Positions 43,846 through 51,849 are shown, counted from the stretch's first letter. The stretch: DNA of 64,000 nt from Brevibacillus choshinensis (GCF_016811915.1 NZ_CP069127.1:3261001-3325000), one strand, 5' to 3'. Translations and numbers: made by a program. Notes: generated by a model from the letters alone, not told the origin.

Positions 43846-44022
43846 ATGATGATTACCGAACATGAACGATTATGCGAACAAATTGAACTATTACGAACTG
43901 AACCTAACAAATTAGCAAAAGACTATAAATTGACTGACCCTATCATGATCTCGATTAGTCAACAACTCGATGCTTTGTTAAATCGTTTATATGACTTGAA
44001 ACACCCCTTTGCTCCAAACTAA
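43846..44022 (+). CDS. Spo0E-like aspartyl-phosphate phosphatase
   Basis: A 58-residue protein. KLTDPIMISISQQLDALLNR is the Spo0E family signature (SQxLD core with the Asp that removes phosphate from Spo0A~P), preceded by helix EHERLCEQIELLRTEPNKLA. Spo0E proteins slow sporulation by dephosphorylating Spo0A. The ATG is preceded by GGGG and by a promoter between inverted repeats. It is in the prophage accessory region and would let the prophage affect the host's decision to sporulate (inference). Confidence 0.82.
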   Translation: MMITEHERLCEQIELLRTEPNKLAKDYKLTDPIMISISQQLDALLNRLYDLKHPFAPN

Positions 44023-44037
44023 AGCGCTAACTCATAT

Positions 44038-44084
44038 TTGTTGTATTCAACAACCACCTTTGTTAATATGTTGTTATAAACAAC
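44038..44084 (+). promoter_or_regulatory. Two palindromic operators before 44101 gene
   Basis: TTGTTG-TATT-CAACAA (44038-44053) and GTTGTT-ATA-AACAAC (44070-44084) are perfect palindromes of the same half-site, 17 bases apart. They are placed where they would control the gene starting at 44101. Confidence 0.7.
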
Positions 44085-44100
44085 AAAAGGAGTTGCTCTA

Positions 44101-44331
44101 ATGGAACCATTGCTTTCTAATGCTGAAATTGAAGCTTTATTTGCTTGGCCCAAAAACAAAGCATCGGTTTATATCGATCGAGGCTATCTTGGATCCCCTT
44201 ATCAAACCCTCAAATGTGGTAGGCTCTTTAAACTATCTTCCATCCTTGAAATAGCTCAGCAAAAGGGCTGGAATGTTAATGAATCTGCTCTACGTAATAT
44301 TTACGCTTCTGTCACAGATTCCTCAACATAA
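44101..44331 (+). CDS. Small DNA-binding-like protein, 76 residues
   Basis: A 76-residue protein (MEPLLSNAEIEALFAWPKNK, then LKCGRLFKLSSILEIAQQKG) with an excisionase-like helix-turn-helix look but no clear family. AAAGGAG is 9 bases before the ATG. The two operators upstream suggest that it, or another regulator, controls its own gene. Confidence 0.65.
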   Translation: MEPLLSNAEIEALFAWPKNKASVYIDRGYLGSPYQTLKCGRLFKLSSILEIAQQKGWNVNESALRNIYASVTDSST

Positions 44332-44419
44332 TTTCTCTTTTGTTAAATCAGGTCTTTGTAAATAAATAACAGTGGTGTTGCAATTGATCAGGAAAAACTG
44401 TAAAGAGAGTTGGAATAAG

Positions 44420-44824
44420 ATGGTTACATATTTTAAAGGCTGTACAGGTTCGCTAATTGGTTCCACTCTGGTATATTTTCTACTAATCCACAATCCATTA
44501 GAAAACATAAAGTTGCTCGCTATCATTACACCTTTTATTTTTATTGGGGGAATTTTTGGTTATTTTTTGTTCCAAATCCTCCATGCAAAAAACATAATAA
44601 GCTATTGGTTAGGATTATTTAGTTTTGCACTTTTAGGCGGATTATTTGCACTGATCCTTCAATTCTTCTTACCTTTCCCCTACCAACTTACCCTTATTAC
44701 AGTTTTTGGCTCTATTACATTCTTTCTTTCGCAGCTAATAAAAAATGTTGTGCTTTCAAGAGTCCTTGCTGTCATTGGTCCACTTATTTCACTTATTCTT
44801 GGATTTGCTACGAGACAAATGTAA
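44420..44824 (+). CDS. Four-pass membrane protein
   Basis: 134 residues from an ATG at 44420 (MVTYFKGCTGSLIGSTLVYF) with four hydrophobic spans (LLAIITPFIFIGGIFGYFLF, LGLFSFALLGGLFALILQFF, LTLITVFGSITFFLSQL, VLAVIGPLISLILGFA). A GTG 48 bases upstream is in frame, but it has no site. Function is unknown. Confidence 0.65.
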   Translation: MVTYFKGCTGSLIGSTLVYFLLIHNPLENIKLLAIITPFIFIGGIFGYFLFQILHAKNIISYWLGLFSFALLGGLFALILQFFLPFPYQLTLITVFGSITFFLSQLIKNVVLSRVLAVIGPLISLILGFATRQM

Positions 44825-44904
44825 TGTTGTATGAATTACCATTTTCTTGAAACAACTAGGGGTCAATAACGTATTTATTAAAAAAGCAAAGGAGACTGAT
44901 TAAT

Positions 44905-45102
44905 TTGCAATATAAAGCTGCTGAACAGACTATTACCTGCCCATGTTGTAAACATTTCCTTTTCGACAAGGACTATCGCCAGTTAAACACAAGGGGAGCC
45001 ACATTTTTCGGAGTTGATTGGGCAAATAGAGAGGTTCCAATCCTTATTTGTAAAAGATGTTCATATATTCTTTGGTTTATGGAAGAACCAACCGTTAAAT
45101 GA
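44905..45102 (+). CDS. Small zinc-ribbon protein
   Basis: 65 residues with two CxxC pairs (TCPCCKH and CKRCSY), the layout of a zinc ribbon. TTG start, 11 bases after AAAGGAG. It may be a DNA- or RNA-binding protein; similar small ribbons appear near phage and competence genes but I cannot name the family. Confidence 0.7.
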   Translation: MQYKAAEQTITCPCCKHFLFDKDYRQLNTRGATFFGVDWANREVPILICKRCSYILWFMEEPTVK

Positions 45103-45108
45103 TTTATC

Positions 45109-45130
45109 AAGGGGGATGCTAGTCCCCCTT
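45109..45130. terminator. Bidirectional terminator hairpin
   Basis: AAGGGGGA/TCCCCCTT stem between convergent genes 44905-45102 and 45149-45355. The T run is short. Confidence 0.65.
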
Positions 45131-45148
45131 AACACATCGATTGTCGTG

Positions 45149-45355
45149 TTAAATAACTGACAGACTTCCTTCGTCATCTTCCTGCACCTCAACGATATAC
45201 TCGTCGCAATGAGCTACTGGGGGAAGTTGGTTTAAAGAAGTAAACAGCATCGCATTTCCGAGATCGTCTGTATATGCATCTGCACTTCCCCAACCAGTCC
45301 GCAAATAATTTTCTTGCCCGTTGATGCTTCTAGCAATCGCAAGATACTTTTTCAT
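45149..45355 (-). CDS. 68-residue acidic phage protein
   Basis: Starts MKKYLAIARSINGQENYLRT after GGGAGGGTGAATTGC and ends with acidic EVQEDDEGSLSVI. It is soluble with no known domain. The longer frame extending upstream to 45652 crosses another gene and is not used. Confidence 0.65.
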   Translation of the reverse strand: MKKYLAIARSINGQENYLRTGWGSADAYTDDLGNAMLFTSLNQLPPVAHCDEYIVEVQEDDEGSLSVI

Positions 45356-45499
45356 GCAATTCACCCTCCCATTTAACAAATCGTGTGTTTTGAAAAGCTG
45401 GTGATTGGGTACCAATTTTATTTGGTACTCTGATGTTTTTTCATCCTGTGTTCTAATGTAAACAGTGCATTGAAACCTCCTGCGAAAATGGTGATTACC

Positions 45500-45604
45500 A
45501 TGAAAAGAAAAATCATTTACATATTGTTTTTTCTTGTGGTTATGTTTTTTCTTGGTTTCTTTGTTCTGTACCTTGCTTTTAAGCAGTTCCCGTTTGGTGG
45601 TTGA
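45500..45604 (+). CDS. 34-residue membrane peptide
   Basis: ATG at 45500, weak GGTGATT site, encoding MKRKIIYILFFLVVMFFLGF followed by FVLYLAFKQFPFGG. One hydrophobic span. Convergent with 45630-45740. Could be a real small peptide or chance. Confidence 0.45.
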   Translation: MKRKIIYILFFLVVMFFLGFFVLYLAFKQFPFGG

Positions 45605-45629
45605 ACAACTAAACCAACTTACCGTTTTG

Positions 45630-45740
45630 TTAAGCAGACCAGTGATAGACAAGAGCTCCTAGCCCAACTATAGCTCCACCCCCGAGCCCGACAATGGCCC
45701 AAATAAGAATGACAGCTCCGTTTACTCCTGCAGAGTACAA
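45630..45740 (-). CDS. 36-residue glycine-rich membrane peptide
   Basis: TTG start 4 bases after GGGGAG, encoding MYSAGVNGAVILIWAIVGLG, then GGAIVGLGALVYHWSA. One hydrophobic span with small-residue motif GxxxG. The frame is open upstream without ATG. A decayed copy at 43568-43705 keeps VNGAVILIW. No family known. Confidence 0.5.
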   Translation of the reverse strand: MYSAGVNGAVILIWAIVGLGGGAIVGLGALVYHWSA

Positions 45741-45855
45741 TTTACTCCCCCATTTCTCTGAATAACTATTGAGTATAGTTCTAAACGCGTCTGTATGATA
45801 TTTCCGTTTGTGCTATCATCACCTTAGACTCGATAAATATCTGAGGTGACAGTCA

Positions 45856-46095
45856 GTGTTTTTTGTACTCTGCATAATCTTGATTGTTATTGGTTTTATT
45901 TTCTCAACGTTGATACCAAGTCGCTTTTTGTTTTTTTTGAACTTGCTTTATATTGCTCTTTTGGTCGTTCTCCACTATCTTGAAGTGTTTATCCCGAGCA
46001 AAAAGGAGTATTTTCTTGTTCCCTTCATACTTCTTTTATTTACCAATGCACTAGCGCTGACACGTATCGTCCAGAAGATTAGAAAGCTCTTATGA
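45856..46095 (+). CDS. Small two- to three-pass membrane protein
   Basis: 79 residues from a GTG start after GAGGTGA (MFFVLCIILIVIGFIFSTLI, FFLNLLYIALLVVLHYLEVF, VPFILLLFTNALALTRIV) with a basic C-terminus. Unknown function. Confidence 0.7.
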   Translation: MFFVLCIILIVIGFIFSTLIPSRFLFFLNLLYIALLVVLHYLEVFIPSKKEYFLVPFILLLFTNALALTRIVQKIRKLL

Positions 46096-46207
46096 AAGCA
46101 ACTTAACGCTTTTCACATTGTGATAACTACTCAAATCAGTTACTACCATCCTCTCCCACAAACTGGTATAATTTTCTAGAAGTATATTTTGTCCTTGAGG
46201 TGATTCA

Positions 46208-46570
46208 ATGAGATGCCCTTGGTGTGACAACGAAATTTCAGAATTTAACGGATATTGTTCAAATTGCGGGAACGAACTAGTTGATTTTGAGAAACAAGAT
46301 TCTTCAAATTTTAAAACCCCTGAATTAAACGAAGAGTCTGTGCCAAAAGTTGAACACTGCCCAAAGTGTCATGGTGAGATGCTATTCCTAGGTGATCAAG
46401 AATTACAACGGTCATCATCAATCAGTAATCTATTTTTTGGTGAACTAGGTGATCTAATTAAAGGAACTCTTCGCTTGGTTATGTTTGTATGCAAAAATTG
46501 TGGGAAGGCTGAATTCTCTGTTACAGAAGATACCTTGTTGCGCTTAAAAGATTACGGTCAGTTAGATTAA
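46208..46570 (+). CDS. Double zinc-ribbon protein
   Basis: 120 residues. Two zinc-ribbon pairs at the start (MRCPWCDNEI and YCSNCGNEL) and another pair later (HCPKCHGEM and VCKNCGKAEF). GAGGTGA is 6 bases before the ATG. Such proteins can bind nucleic acid or nucleate complexes. Unknown partner. Confidence 0.75.
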   Translation: MRCPWCDNEISEFNGYCSNCGNELVDFEKQDSSNFKTPELNEESVPKVEHCPKCHGEMLFLGDQELQRSSSISNLFFGELGDLIKGTLRLVMFVCKNCGKAEFSVTEDTLLRLKDYGQLD

Positions 46571-46674
46571 CTATCTCATCCACACCAAGTGCCCATTTAA
46601 CATAATTGAGCTTTTGATAATTCACTTTTTTGTCCCAGCTCCTCATGGCATAATGACCAAAAGGAGTTGTTTGT

Positions 46675-46893
46675 ATGGAAAAGTCTTTTTATTACTCGAT
46701 CCCTTGGTCAGAGGTCAGCTACCTTAAAGAGGCAATGACCTCCATGCAGATTCCGTTCGTTATAGAACAACCATCAAATAAGCTGCCGCTTGAAGAAGGC
46801 GAAGTCGCCATTGTCTTTCCCAACATGCACGTACGAGTTTATAACCATGTCCGAGAACTTTTTAACAGCCATGGGCTACGCTACCCTGAGTAG
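46675..46893 (+). CDS. 72-residue phage protein
   Basis: AAAGGAGTTG precedes the ATG. Encodes MEKSFYYSIPWSEVSYLKEA followed by a small alpha-beta pattern (IPFVIEQPSNKLPLEEGEVA, VRVYNHVRELFNSHGLRYPE). It resembles small signal-transducing/DUF2007-like proteins by shape only. Confidence 0.65.
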   Translation: MEKSFYYSIPWSEVSYLKEAMTSMQIPFVIEQPSNKLPLEEGEVAIVFPNMHVRVYNHVRELFNSHGLRYPE

Positions 46894-46914
46894 CTAAATT
46901 CTTTGCGAGCAACT

Positions 46915-47061
46915 TCATTTACCCCCGTTCCATGATGGTCTCCCTCCACCAACTTTGAAATTGTTAACTGGGCTGCTGTAACTTGTTTTACGTGCCCAGT
47001 CGTAGACTTTTTTCGGGATGATTACAGGGCCTTTATTCTTTTGTTTCTGCGTATCGCTCAT
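46915..47061 (-). CDS. 48-residue basic protein
   Basis: ATG at 47061 with a strong GAGGAGG site 9 bases upstream. Encodes MSDTQKQKNKGPVIIPKKVY, DWARKTSYSSPVNNF and KVGGGRPSWNGGK. Basic, glycine-rich end. It lies next to the antirepressor gene; it may be part of the early operon. No family known. Confidence 0.6.
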   Translation of the reverse strand: MSDTQKQKNKGPVIIPKKVYDWARKTSYSSPVNNFKVGGGRPSWNGGK

Positions 47062-47106
47062 CTCTAGTTTTCCTCCTCTGGCTCCGTATGTTGCTTGTAG
47101 TCCCGT

Positions 47107-47832
47107 TTATGCGGTTCTTCTTGGCATCCAAGCATCTATATAGCGAAGTACTTGTCTGAGCTCTATACGCCTTACATCACGGTAGCTCGCTACTGCCCAA
47201 CGGTCTTTGATTTCACGATGGAGTTGACGGAATAGCTCGCTACGCTGCTGCGGATCTCTTTCTACTTCGTATACCCTCCGGGAAATTGCTTTCTGAAGTT
47301 GGCGCTGTTCCCCATGGTCGATAGTAATCTGCTCGTCCACTTTCTGTTCCAACTCTATTAACTTCTGCCCGTGGGTCTGCGTGATGCTTTTCACCTCATC
47401 CATTTCCTCTGCCAGTTCAGCTGTCAGTTTCAGGGACTGGACAAGTGCTTGTCGTTCACTAAGAGCAACGACCTTATTTTGCTCTGCTGCGTAAACTCCA
47501 GTCTTACGGATGGACGGCAGAACCTCGTCGAACACCCACCGCTCGTATCGCTCGGCCTTCTCCTTGATCTCCGGATTCTTACTTTGATCCGCGGCTTTCA
47601 CAATCAGCCTGTAAATATCGCCCTCCGGTATAGCCTTGACATCCTGTTCCCCACCACCTGTTAGGACACGGTAAGTTACCGCCCCCTTGCAGTGTGTTGT
47701 GACAGCCTCGTACGGTCGCACATAGCCCAAAGACTTTGCCACGTCGTTTCCCACTGCATACAGTTTGCTATCGATTTTGATCAATCGGATGTGACCGAAT
47801 TCTACGTTCTCAAAGATTTGGATTTGATTCAA
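47107..47832 (-). CDS. Bro-N/ORF6C antirepressor
   Basis: A 241-residue protein. Residues 5-105 are a Bro-N domain (IRLIKIDSKLYAVGNDVAKS, LGYVRPYEAVTTHC, GEQDVKAIPEGDIYRLIVKA). Residues 120-235 resemble ORF6C (QKLIELEQKVDEQITIDHGE, AVASYRDVRRIELRQVLRYI). Such proteins bind DNA or the repressor and relieve repression. It ends the early operon. 12 bases separate it from the replication gene. Confidence 0.9.
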   Translation of the reverse strand: MNQIQIFENVEFGHIRLIKIDSKLYAVGNDVAKSLGYVRPYEAVTTHCKGAVTYRVLTGGGEQDVKAIPEGDIYRLIVKAADQSKNPEIKEKAERYERWVFDEVLPSIRKTGVYAAEQNKVVALSERQALVQSLKLTAELAEEMDEVKSITQTHGQKLIELEQKVDEQITIDHGEQRQLQKAISRRVYEVERDPQQRSELFRQLHREIKDRWAVASYRDVRRIELRQVLRYIDAWMPRRTA

Positions 47833-47844
47833 AACTCATTCCCC

Positions 47845-48906
47845 CTAATTCCCTACTCTTTTAGCACGAAGTCCATGAAGCATCGCTGCCAACTCTGGAT
47901 CATCAGTTATAAGCTTCCCCTTTTCCGCTGGCTGTCCGCTGCTCTCCAGCTCTCTCTGCCGTTCCACAGAAGCAGGCAGCTTGTCCACCAGTTGAACAAT
48001 CTTCCCAGACGGCTTTTCTTGTTGTTTTTTCTTGAATTCCTGGTCTGCTAGATCCGCTTGTTCGGCTGTTTTAATTCCGCGAGAGAAAAGGTTATTGATT
48101 GTACCCTTGGCATAATTCCAGTCCTTGCCCTTTTCTGCCGAGTCTCGCATCGCCCAGGCAAGCATATCCATCTGCACTTCGTCTTCGAGGTAGCTATGTA
48201 GTAAATTCTTGATGGTCTCATTTAGGTCCCTGACGAAGTAGTGCTTGTACTGGTCAATTACACTTTTGAAAACATAGAGGTCTCTACCACCGACCACCAC
48301 AACATCTGGCTTGTGTTCTTTTCTTGTGAAGGGTAAGGGTAGTAGTGGTTCTTTATCATCTGCTTCTGAATATGAATTTGATTCTGCATCTGAGTCTGTA
48401 TCTGAGTCTGTATCTAAGGCGTGAATCGGCGTGACTTCGTGTGACAAAGACGTGACATTGTCGTGACCCTTATGTTCATCACTTGAAAACGTTGATGTAC
48501 CAGCACTTTCAAATGGCTTTCCTTTCTTATTTGCTGCTTCTTTTTCACGCTGCTTACGTTTTCGCTCGCGTGTTTTTTCAGCAGAATCGGACGGTTTTTC
48601 GTACTGACGGGAGTTAAAATTCAGAAGTGTCACGCCACCGTCCGCGTGACGTTCCATCATTTTTAGCGTGACACACATATCGATAAAACCACTTACATAC
48701 TCCAACTCGCTATACGGAAGACCTGCAGCTTGAGCGAGGTCCTGGTCCGCATACTCAATACCATCTGCAATGAACAGCTTTCCACGCTCCGAGGCTTGAG
48801 CTGCCTCACACATAGCAGTGATCCAGAGCCACTTTTGAACGGTGGTAAACCTGCGAATCTTGGGGTCTTTTAGTATCTCTGGATACAACCTAAACCACGG
48901 CATCAT
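47845..48906 (-). CDS. DnaD-like phage replication protein
   Basis: A 353-residue protein. The N-terminal 120 residues are a winged-helix replisome organiser (MMPWFRLYPEILKDPKIRRF, WLWITAMCEAAQASERGKLF). A charged linker follows (TRERKRKQREKEAANKKGK). The C-terminal DnaD/DnaB_2 domain (residues 225-300) has ETIKNLLHSYLEDEVQMDML and KDWNYAKGTINNLFSRGIKT. It would recruit helicase to the phage origin. No DnaC-like loader gene accompanies it, so the host loader is probably used. Confidence 0.88.
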   Translation of the reverse strand: MMPWFRLYPEILKDPKIRRFTTVQKWLWITAMCEAAQASERGKLFIADGIEYADQDLAQAAGLPYSELEYVSGFIDMCVTLKMMERHADGGVTLLNFNSRQYEKPSDSAEKTRERKRKQREKEAANKKGKPFESAGTSTFSSDEHKGHDNVTSLSHEVTPIHALDTDSDTDSDAESNSYSEADDKEPLLPLPFTRKEHKPDVVVVGGRDLYVFKSVIDQYKHYFVRDLNETIKNLLHSYLEDEVQMDMLAWAMRDSAEKGKDWNYAKGTINNLFSRGIKTAEQADLADQEFKKKQQEKPSGKIVQLVDKLPASVERQRELESSGQPAEKGKLITDDPELAAMLHGLRAKRVGN

Positions 48907-49081
48907 CTTTCTGTTCCCTCCCCCGCCTTTCAGCCAGGACTCTATAATCGTTGATCTTGATAGGATTCCATTCCGGATAGTACCTTCTCATGTAAGCCCC
49001 AGCGAAACGCTTGAGTGTTTCTGGATCCTCCAACGTGCGGTACATATCCGGGAGTAGAAACCATTGCTGCTGATTGATCAT
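48890..49081 (-). CDS. Small protein between recT and replication gene
   Basis: 63 residues (MINQQQWFLLPDMYRTLEDP, ETLKRFAGAYMRRYYPEWNP). Its ATG overlaps the recT stop (ATGA) and its end overlaps the next gene, so it is coupled. Unknown function. Confidence 0.65.
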   Translation of the reverse strand: MINQQQWFLLPDMYRTLEDPETLKRFAGAYMRRYYPEWNPIKINDYRVLAERRGREQKDDAVV

Positions 49082-49920
49082 TGCGTGTCAAAAAGCGACT
49101 CGTTTTCTGCAGCTGAGGAATCTTGCTTTTCTTCTTCCATACGGACTGACTCCGCAGATGAAATGTCTATCTCAATCGCATCGTTGTACACACTCACTGG
49201 GTCACTTGTGATATCTTTGCGTACCACTTCGTCCTGCGTAGCCTGCTGCTGCATCTCGATACTGATCGGCAGATACTTCCACATGTGTCGGATGACTGTT
49301 TTCTTTGCCATTTCTTCGTAGTCTGTAACCCAAGGACCGTTCTTCGATGCTTTGGAACGAGACCTTCGTTTTTCGATCTCCTCTTTGTCCATTACCTCGA
49401 ACTGGTAACCACCATCTTTGAAGTGTGCGACTGCGTATACATATTTCATTTCACCACGCCGGCCGGTTGCAGGTTTATGATGCAATTTCGGATGGAGTCC
49501 TAGCTCGTAATCAAACTCATCAGCTTCGTACACAGTGTGAGCGTAAATGCTTTCGATGTTTCCGGATCTTCGCGCCAGGTCGATCATCCCTTTGTAGCCG
49601 ATTATGAATTGTGCTTCGCGACCATACGGAAGGATATAGCAGTGGCCGATCAGCCCCGGCTCCAAGCCTAGTTGAGCAGCCTGCATGACAGCTCCAAGTA
49701 GAGACGATACATTGCACTCCAGCAACTTCGGTGTGGTACGCATCGTAGTCAGGGCAATTCGTGCCATACGGTCAGCATTCATGTGACTCGGAAGAGCTTT
49801 TTCAATCTCCGGCCCCATTCGTTTTAGATAAGCAGCTATTGTTTGTTCGGGTGACTGCTTCTGGGCTGATTGATTTGCTCTACTGGAAAGTTGGTTTTTA
49901 ATATCCTGATTAGTCGCCAT
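49078..49920 (-). CDS. recT: RecT single-strand annealing recombinase
   Basis: A 280-residue RecT family protein with PKLLECNVSSLLGAVMQAAQ, LGLEPGLIGHCYILPYGREA, FIIGYKGMIDLARRSGNIES and AKKTVIRHMWKYLPISIEMQ. It anneals complementary single strands made by its exonuclease partner, here YqaJ directly upstream (12-base gap). Residue D/E content at the C-terminus is typical. Confidence 0.95.
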   Translation of the reverse strand: MATNQDIKNQLSSRANQSAQKQSPEQTIAAYLKRMGPEIEKALPSHMNADRMARIALTTMRTTPKLLECNVSSLLGAVMQAAQLGLEPGLIGHCYILPYGREAQFIIGYKGMIDLARRSGNIESIYAHTVYEADEFDYELGLHPKLHHKPATGRRGEMKYVYAVAHFKDGGYQFEVMDKEEIEKRRSRSKASKNGPWVTDYEEMAKKTVIRHMWKYLPISIEMQQQATQDEVVRKDITSDPVSVYNDAIEIDISSAESVRMEEEKQDSSAAENESLFDTQ

Positions 49921-49932
49921 TTATATCCTCCT

Positions 49933-50841
49933 TTACACCGTCTTCACACCGAAACGGCGCGAAACAGATGGTTTAAGATACTTTTGGTAAATGTCAGGGT
50001 GGTCTTTGGCCAACGCCTTGCTGTCAATTCGATGTGTCGTCATGTTCTTCCAACTGACGATGTGCTTACTAGCAATTCCTGTCTCTATTTCGCCAAGCAT
50101 GGCTTTAAGGCGGTTCTCCAGTTCCGTCACTCGATCAATTGCAACCTTCTCATCCTGCTTTGCTTGTTCTAGCTGCTCGAGGATTACGTCTGCCTCAAGT
50201 GGTAATTCAGTTTCACTCTCCGATTCCCCAACCGGATACATATTTCTCAGCAAGGCCGTAGAAGCTTCTGAACCGTCTACCATCGGCGGTATTTTTGTCA
50301 AAACGTGATTGTTCCAGAATTCGGATTCCAGATTGATCAAGTACTGGATAATCTCGTCGTCCCTCTCGATCCTCTTGTAAATGAATTTGTTTCCTCCGAT
50401 TAGAACCGCAATCCACCAGGCGGTGTACCCCGTAACAGCCATGTAATGCTGGCACTGGATTAGGTATTGTGGCGGGATCTCTTCACCTTCCCACTCATGC
50501 TTTAGATATTCGCTGGCGGTCTTACATTCCAATCCAGTACGTTCTCCTACAATGAGGCGATCAACATTAGCGAGCATGAATGGATAATCCGAATGCTGCA
50601 GGATCGCGTTTCTTCGTTTTACTTTCAGTCCTGTACGTAGAGTGAATTCTTGCGCTACGACATCTTCTAAAATGGAACCAAAGTGGGCTGCCTCGCTTTG
50701 AACATCTTCCAGAGGAGTTTGTCCAATCTTCTCTAGATAGACCGCTACAGTGAACTTCCATTTACTTAGCCCAGCTATTGCAGCTACATCACTTCCCCCG
50801 ATCCCTTTCCGACGAAATTGCAGCCACAACTCCCGATCCAT
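49933..50841 (-). CDS. yqaJ: YqaJ-like viral recombinase nuclease
   Basis: A PD-(D/E)XK exonuclease of the YqaJ/lambda-exo type that works with RecT. Motifs: RRKGIGGSDVAAIAGLSKWK, YLEKIGQTPLEDVQSEAAHF, GSILEDVVAQEF, PFMLANVDRLIVGERTGLEC, KTASEY and IPPQYLIQCQHYMAVTGYTA. I give the first ATG (MDRELWLQF, 302 residues). However the only strong ribosome site (GGAGGG, 50878-50883) is 36 bases away and sits 6 bases from an in-frame ATA (50871). The frame is open to a TTG at 50946 but there is no site. So initiation is unclear and a non-AUG start is possible. A structured RNA lies just upstream. Confidence 0.9.
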   Translation of the reverse strand: MDRELWLQFRRKGIGGSDVAAIAGLSKWKFTVAVYLEKIGQTPLEDVQSEAAHFGSILEDVVAQEFTLRTGLKVKRRNAILQHSDYPFMLANVDRLIVGERTGLECKTASEYLKHEWEGEEIPPQYLIQCQHYMAVTGYTAWWIAVLIGGNKFIYKRIERDDEIIQYLINLESEFWNNHVLTKIPPMVDGSEASTALLRNMYPVGESESETELPLEADVILEQLEQAKQDEKVAIDRVTELENRLKAMLGEIETGIASKHIVSWKNMTTHRIDSKALAKDHPDIYQKYLKPSVSRRFGVKTV

Positions 50842-50885
50842 TTCTTTTGTTGAAGCAACTGCTATTGCTATGTCAATCCCTCCTC

Positions 50886-50980
50886 TTGATTTGTGAGGGC
50901 CGATCAGATACGATTGAAGTAGATTCCCAATCGCTATATCGGCCAAGGACTCAGCGTTGCCCCGCTGGGTCTTTTTATTT
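50886..50980 (+). ncRNA. Structured short RNA/terminator opposite the yqaJ start
   Basis: On the plus strand TTGATT (50886), a 17-base spacer and TACGAT (50909) form a promoter. The region also folds as a long hairpin (GGCCGAT...ATCGGCC enclosing CGATTG...CAATCG). Directly after it GACTCAGCG/CGCTGGGTC is followed by TTTTTATTT, a strong terminator. The short RNA would be about 60 bases. On the minus strand the same inverted repeats would fold in the yqaJ leader. Confidence 0.65.
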
Positions 50981-51070
50981 GTAGGAATTTCATCATCATT
51001 GTCGAAACAGTTTGTCGAAAGAACTCGTAAGCACAGTACTTTTTATTTTGATTCTAGGAGATGGTAATAC

Positions 51071-51625
51071 TTGTGGACTGGTGATGCTTTGCAATGGTTT
51101 GGAATTTTCCTAAGTATTTTTCTGATTTATTATGGTTTTAGGTATCAATTCTCAAAAGCACCTTTGGAGAAACAGTTATACTCAGCTTATTTGCCGATGT
51201 TCCGTATAATGGAGCCATATCTTTACCAAAATTGCCGTAGCATCGGAAAAGAGAGAGTGAAGGATTTACTTAGTCAACTGTTGACAATTGTAGATAAACA
51301 TTATGAATTGATTGAACCAAACATAATTTACTGGTGTAGGCTACTAGAATCCAAAATCGTTAATCCTGAGAGCAAGTCGGAAATTGATGATATTTTTATT
51401 CATCTTTCCGTCCTTATTGACAGAGAGTTTGAAAGAACAAGGGCAAGACTTTTTTTGCCAACAAGAGATATTTACTATCGGTTGAATAACAGGCATTATG
51501 CTAGTAAGTTAAGGATGTACATTGATATACTTCTCATTTCTATACCTCAATTGATGGCATTGGGAGGAGTATGTTACCTTGCATTAACTCTCTTGCAATT
51601 TACCGACAATATAGTTGGTAAATAA
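51071..51625 (+). CDS. Membrane-anchored protein of unknown function
   Basis: A 184-residue protein with a TTG start after GGAGATG. A hydrophobic segment at the start (WFGIFLSIFLIYYGF), a helical soluble middle (DLLSQLLTIVDKHYELIEPN, SEIDDIFIHLSVLIDREFE) and a C-terminal span (LISIPQLMALGGVCYLALTL). It is on the opposite strand to the early operon, just downstream of the structured RNA. Possibly lysogeny or superinfection exclusion; not recognised. Confidence 0.75.
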   Translation: MWTGDALQWFGIFLSIFLIYYGFRYQFSKAPLEKQLYSAYLPMFRIMEPYLYQNCRSIGKERVKDLLSQLLTIVDKHYELIEPNIIYWCRLLESKIVNPESKSEIDDIFIHLSVLIDREFERTRARLFLPTRDIYYRLNNRHYASKLRMYIDILLISIPQLMALGGVCYLALTLLQFTDNIVGK

Positions 51626-51849
51626 GAAATGTTACGGCCAGTGGAATAAAAAAATCCCATCTGTTCAAAAACCTAAACACTTTCCCCTCACCGCCTTTTA
51701 CTTGTGCTTACCCAAAAGCTCATCTAATTGGTGGTTTTTGATTCCTTCTTTTCCCCCTCTCTGTTTAGTCACGAGGCTGCCGCGTCCCAACCTCTACGCG
51801 GCCGTTGCAGCTCCACTGACTGCGCCACGCTCTTTGCCCCGTTATGTAT
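51626..51849. other. Intergenic, downstream of the ribozyme
   Basis: No well-supported gene. Two short minus-strand frames (51769-51861, 30 residues, starting in the ribozyme core; and 51698-51772, 24 residues, GTG start) overlap each other but lack convincing ribosome sites. Confidence 0.5.

Noticed and set aside
45355..45652. Upstream extension of the 45149-45355 frame
   Set aside because: The internal ATG has a strong site; the extension overlaps two other small genes.
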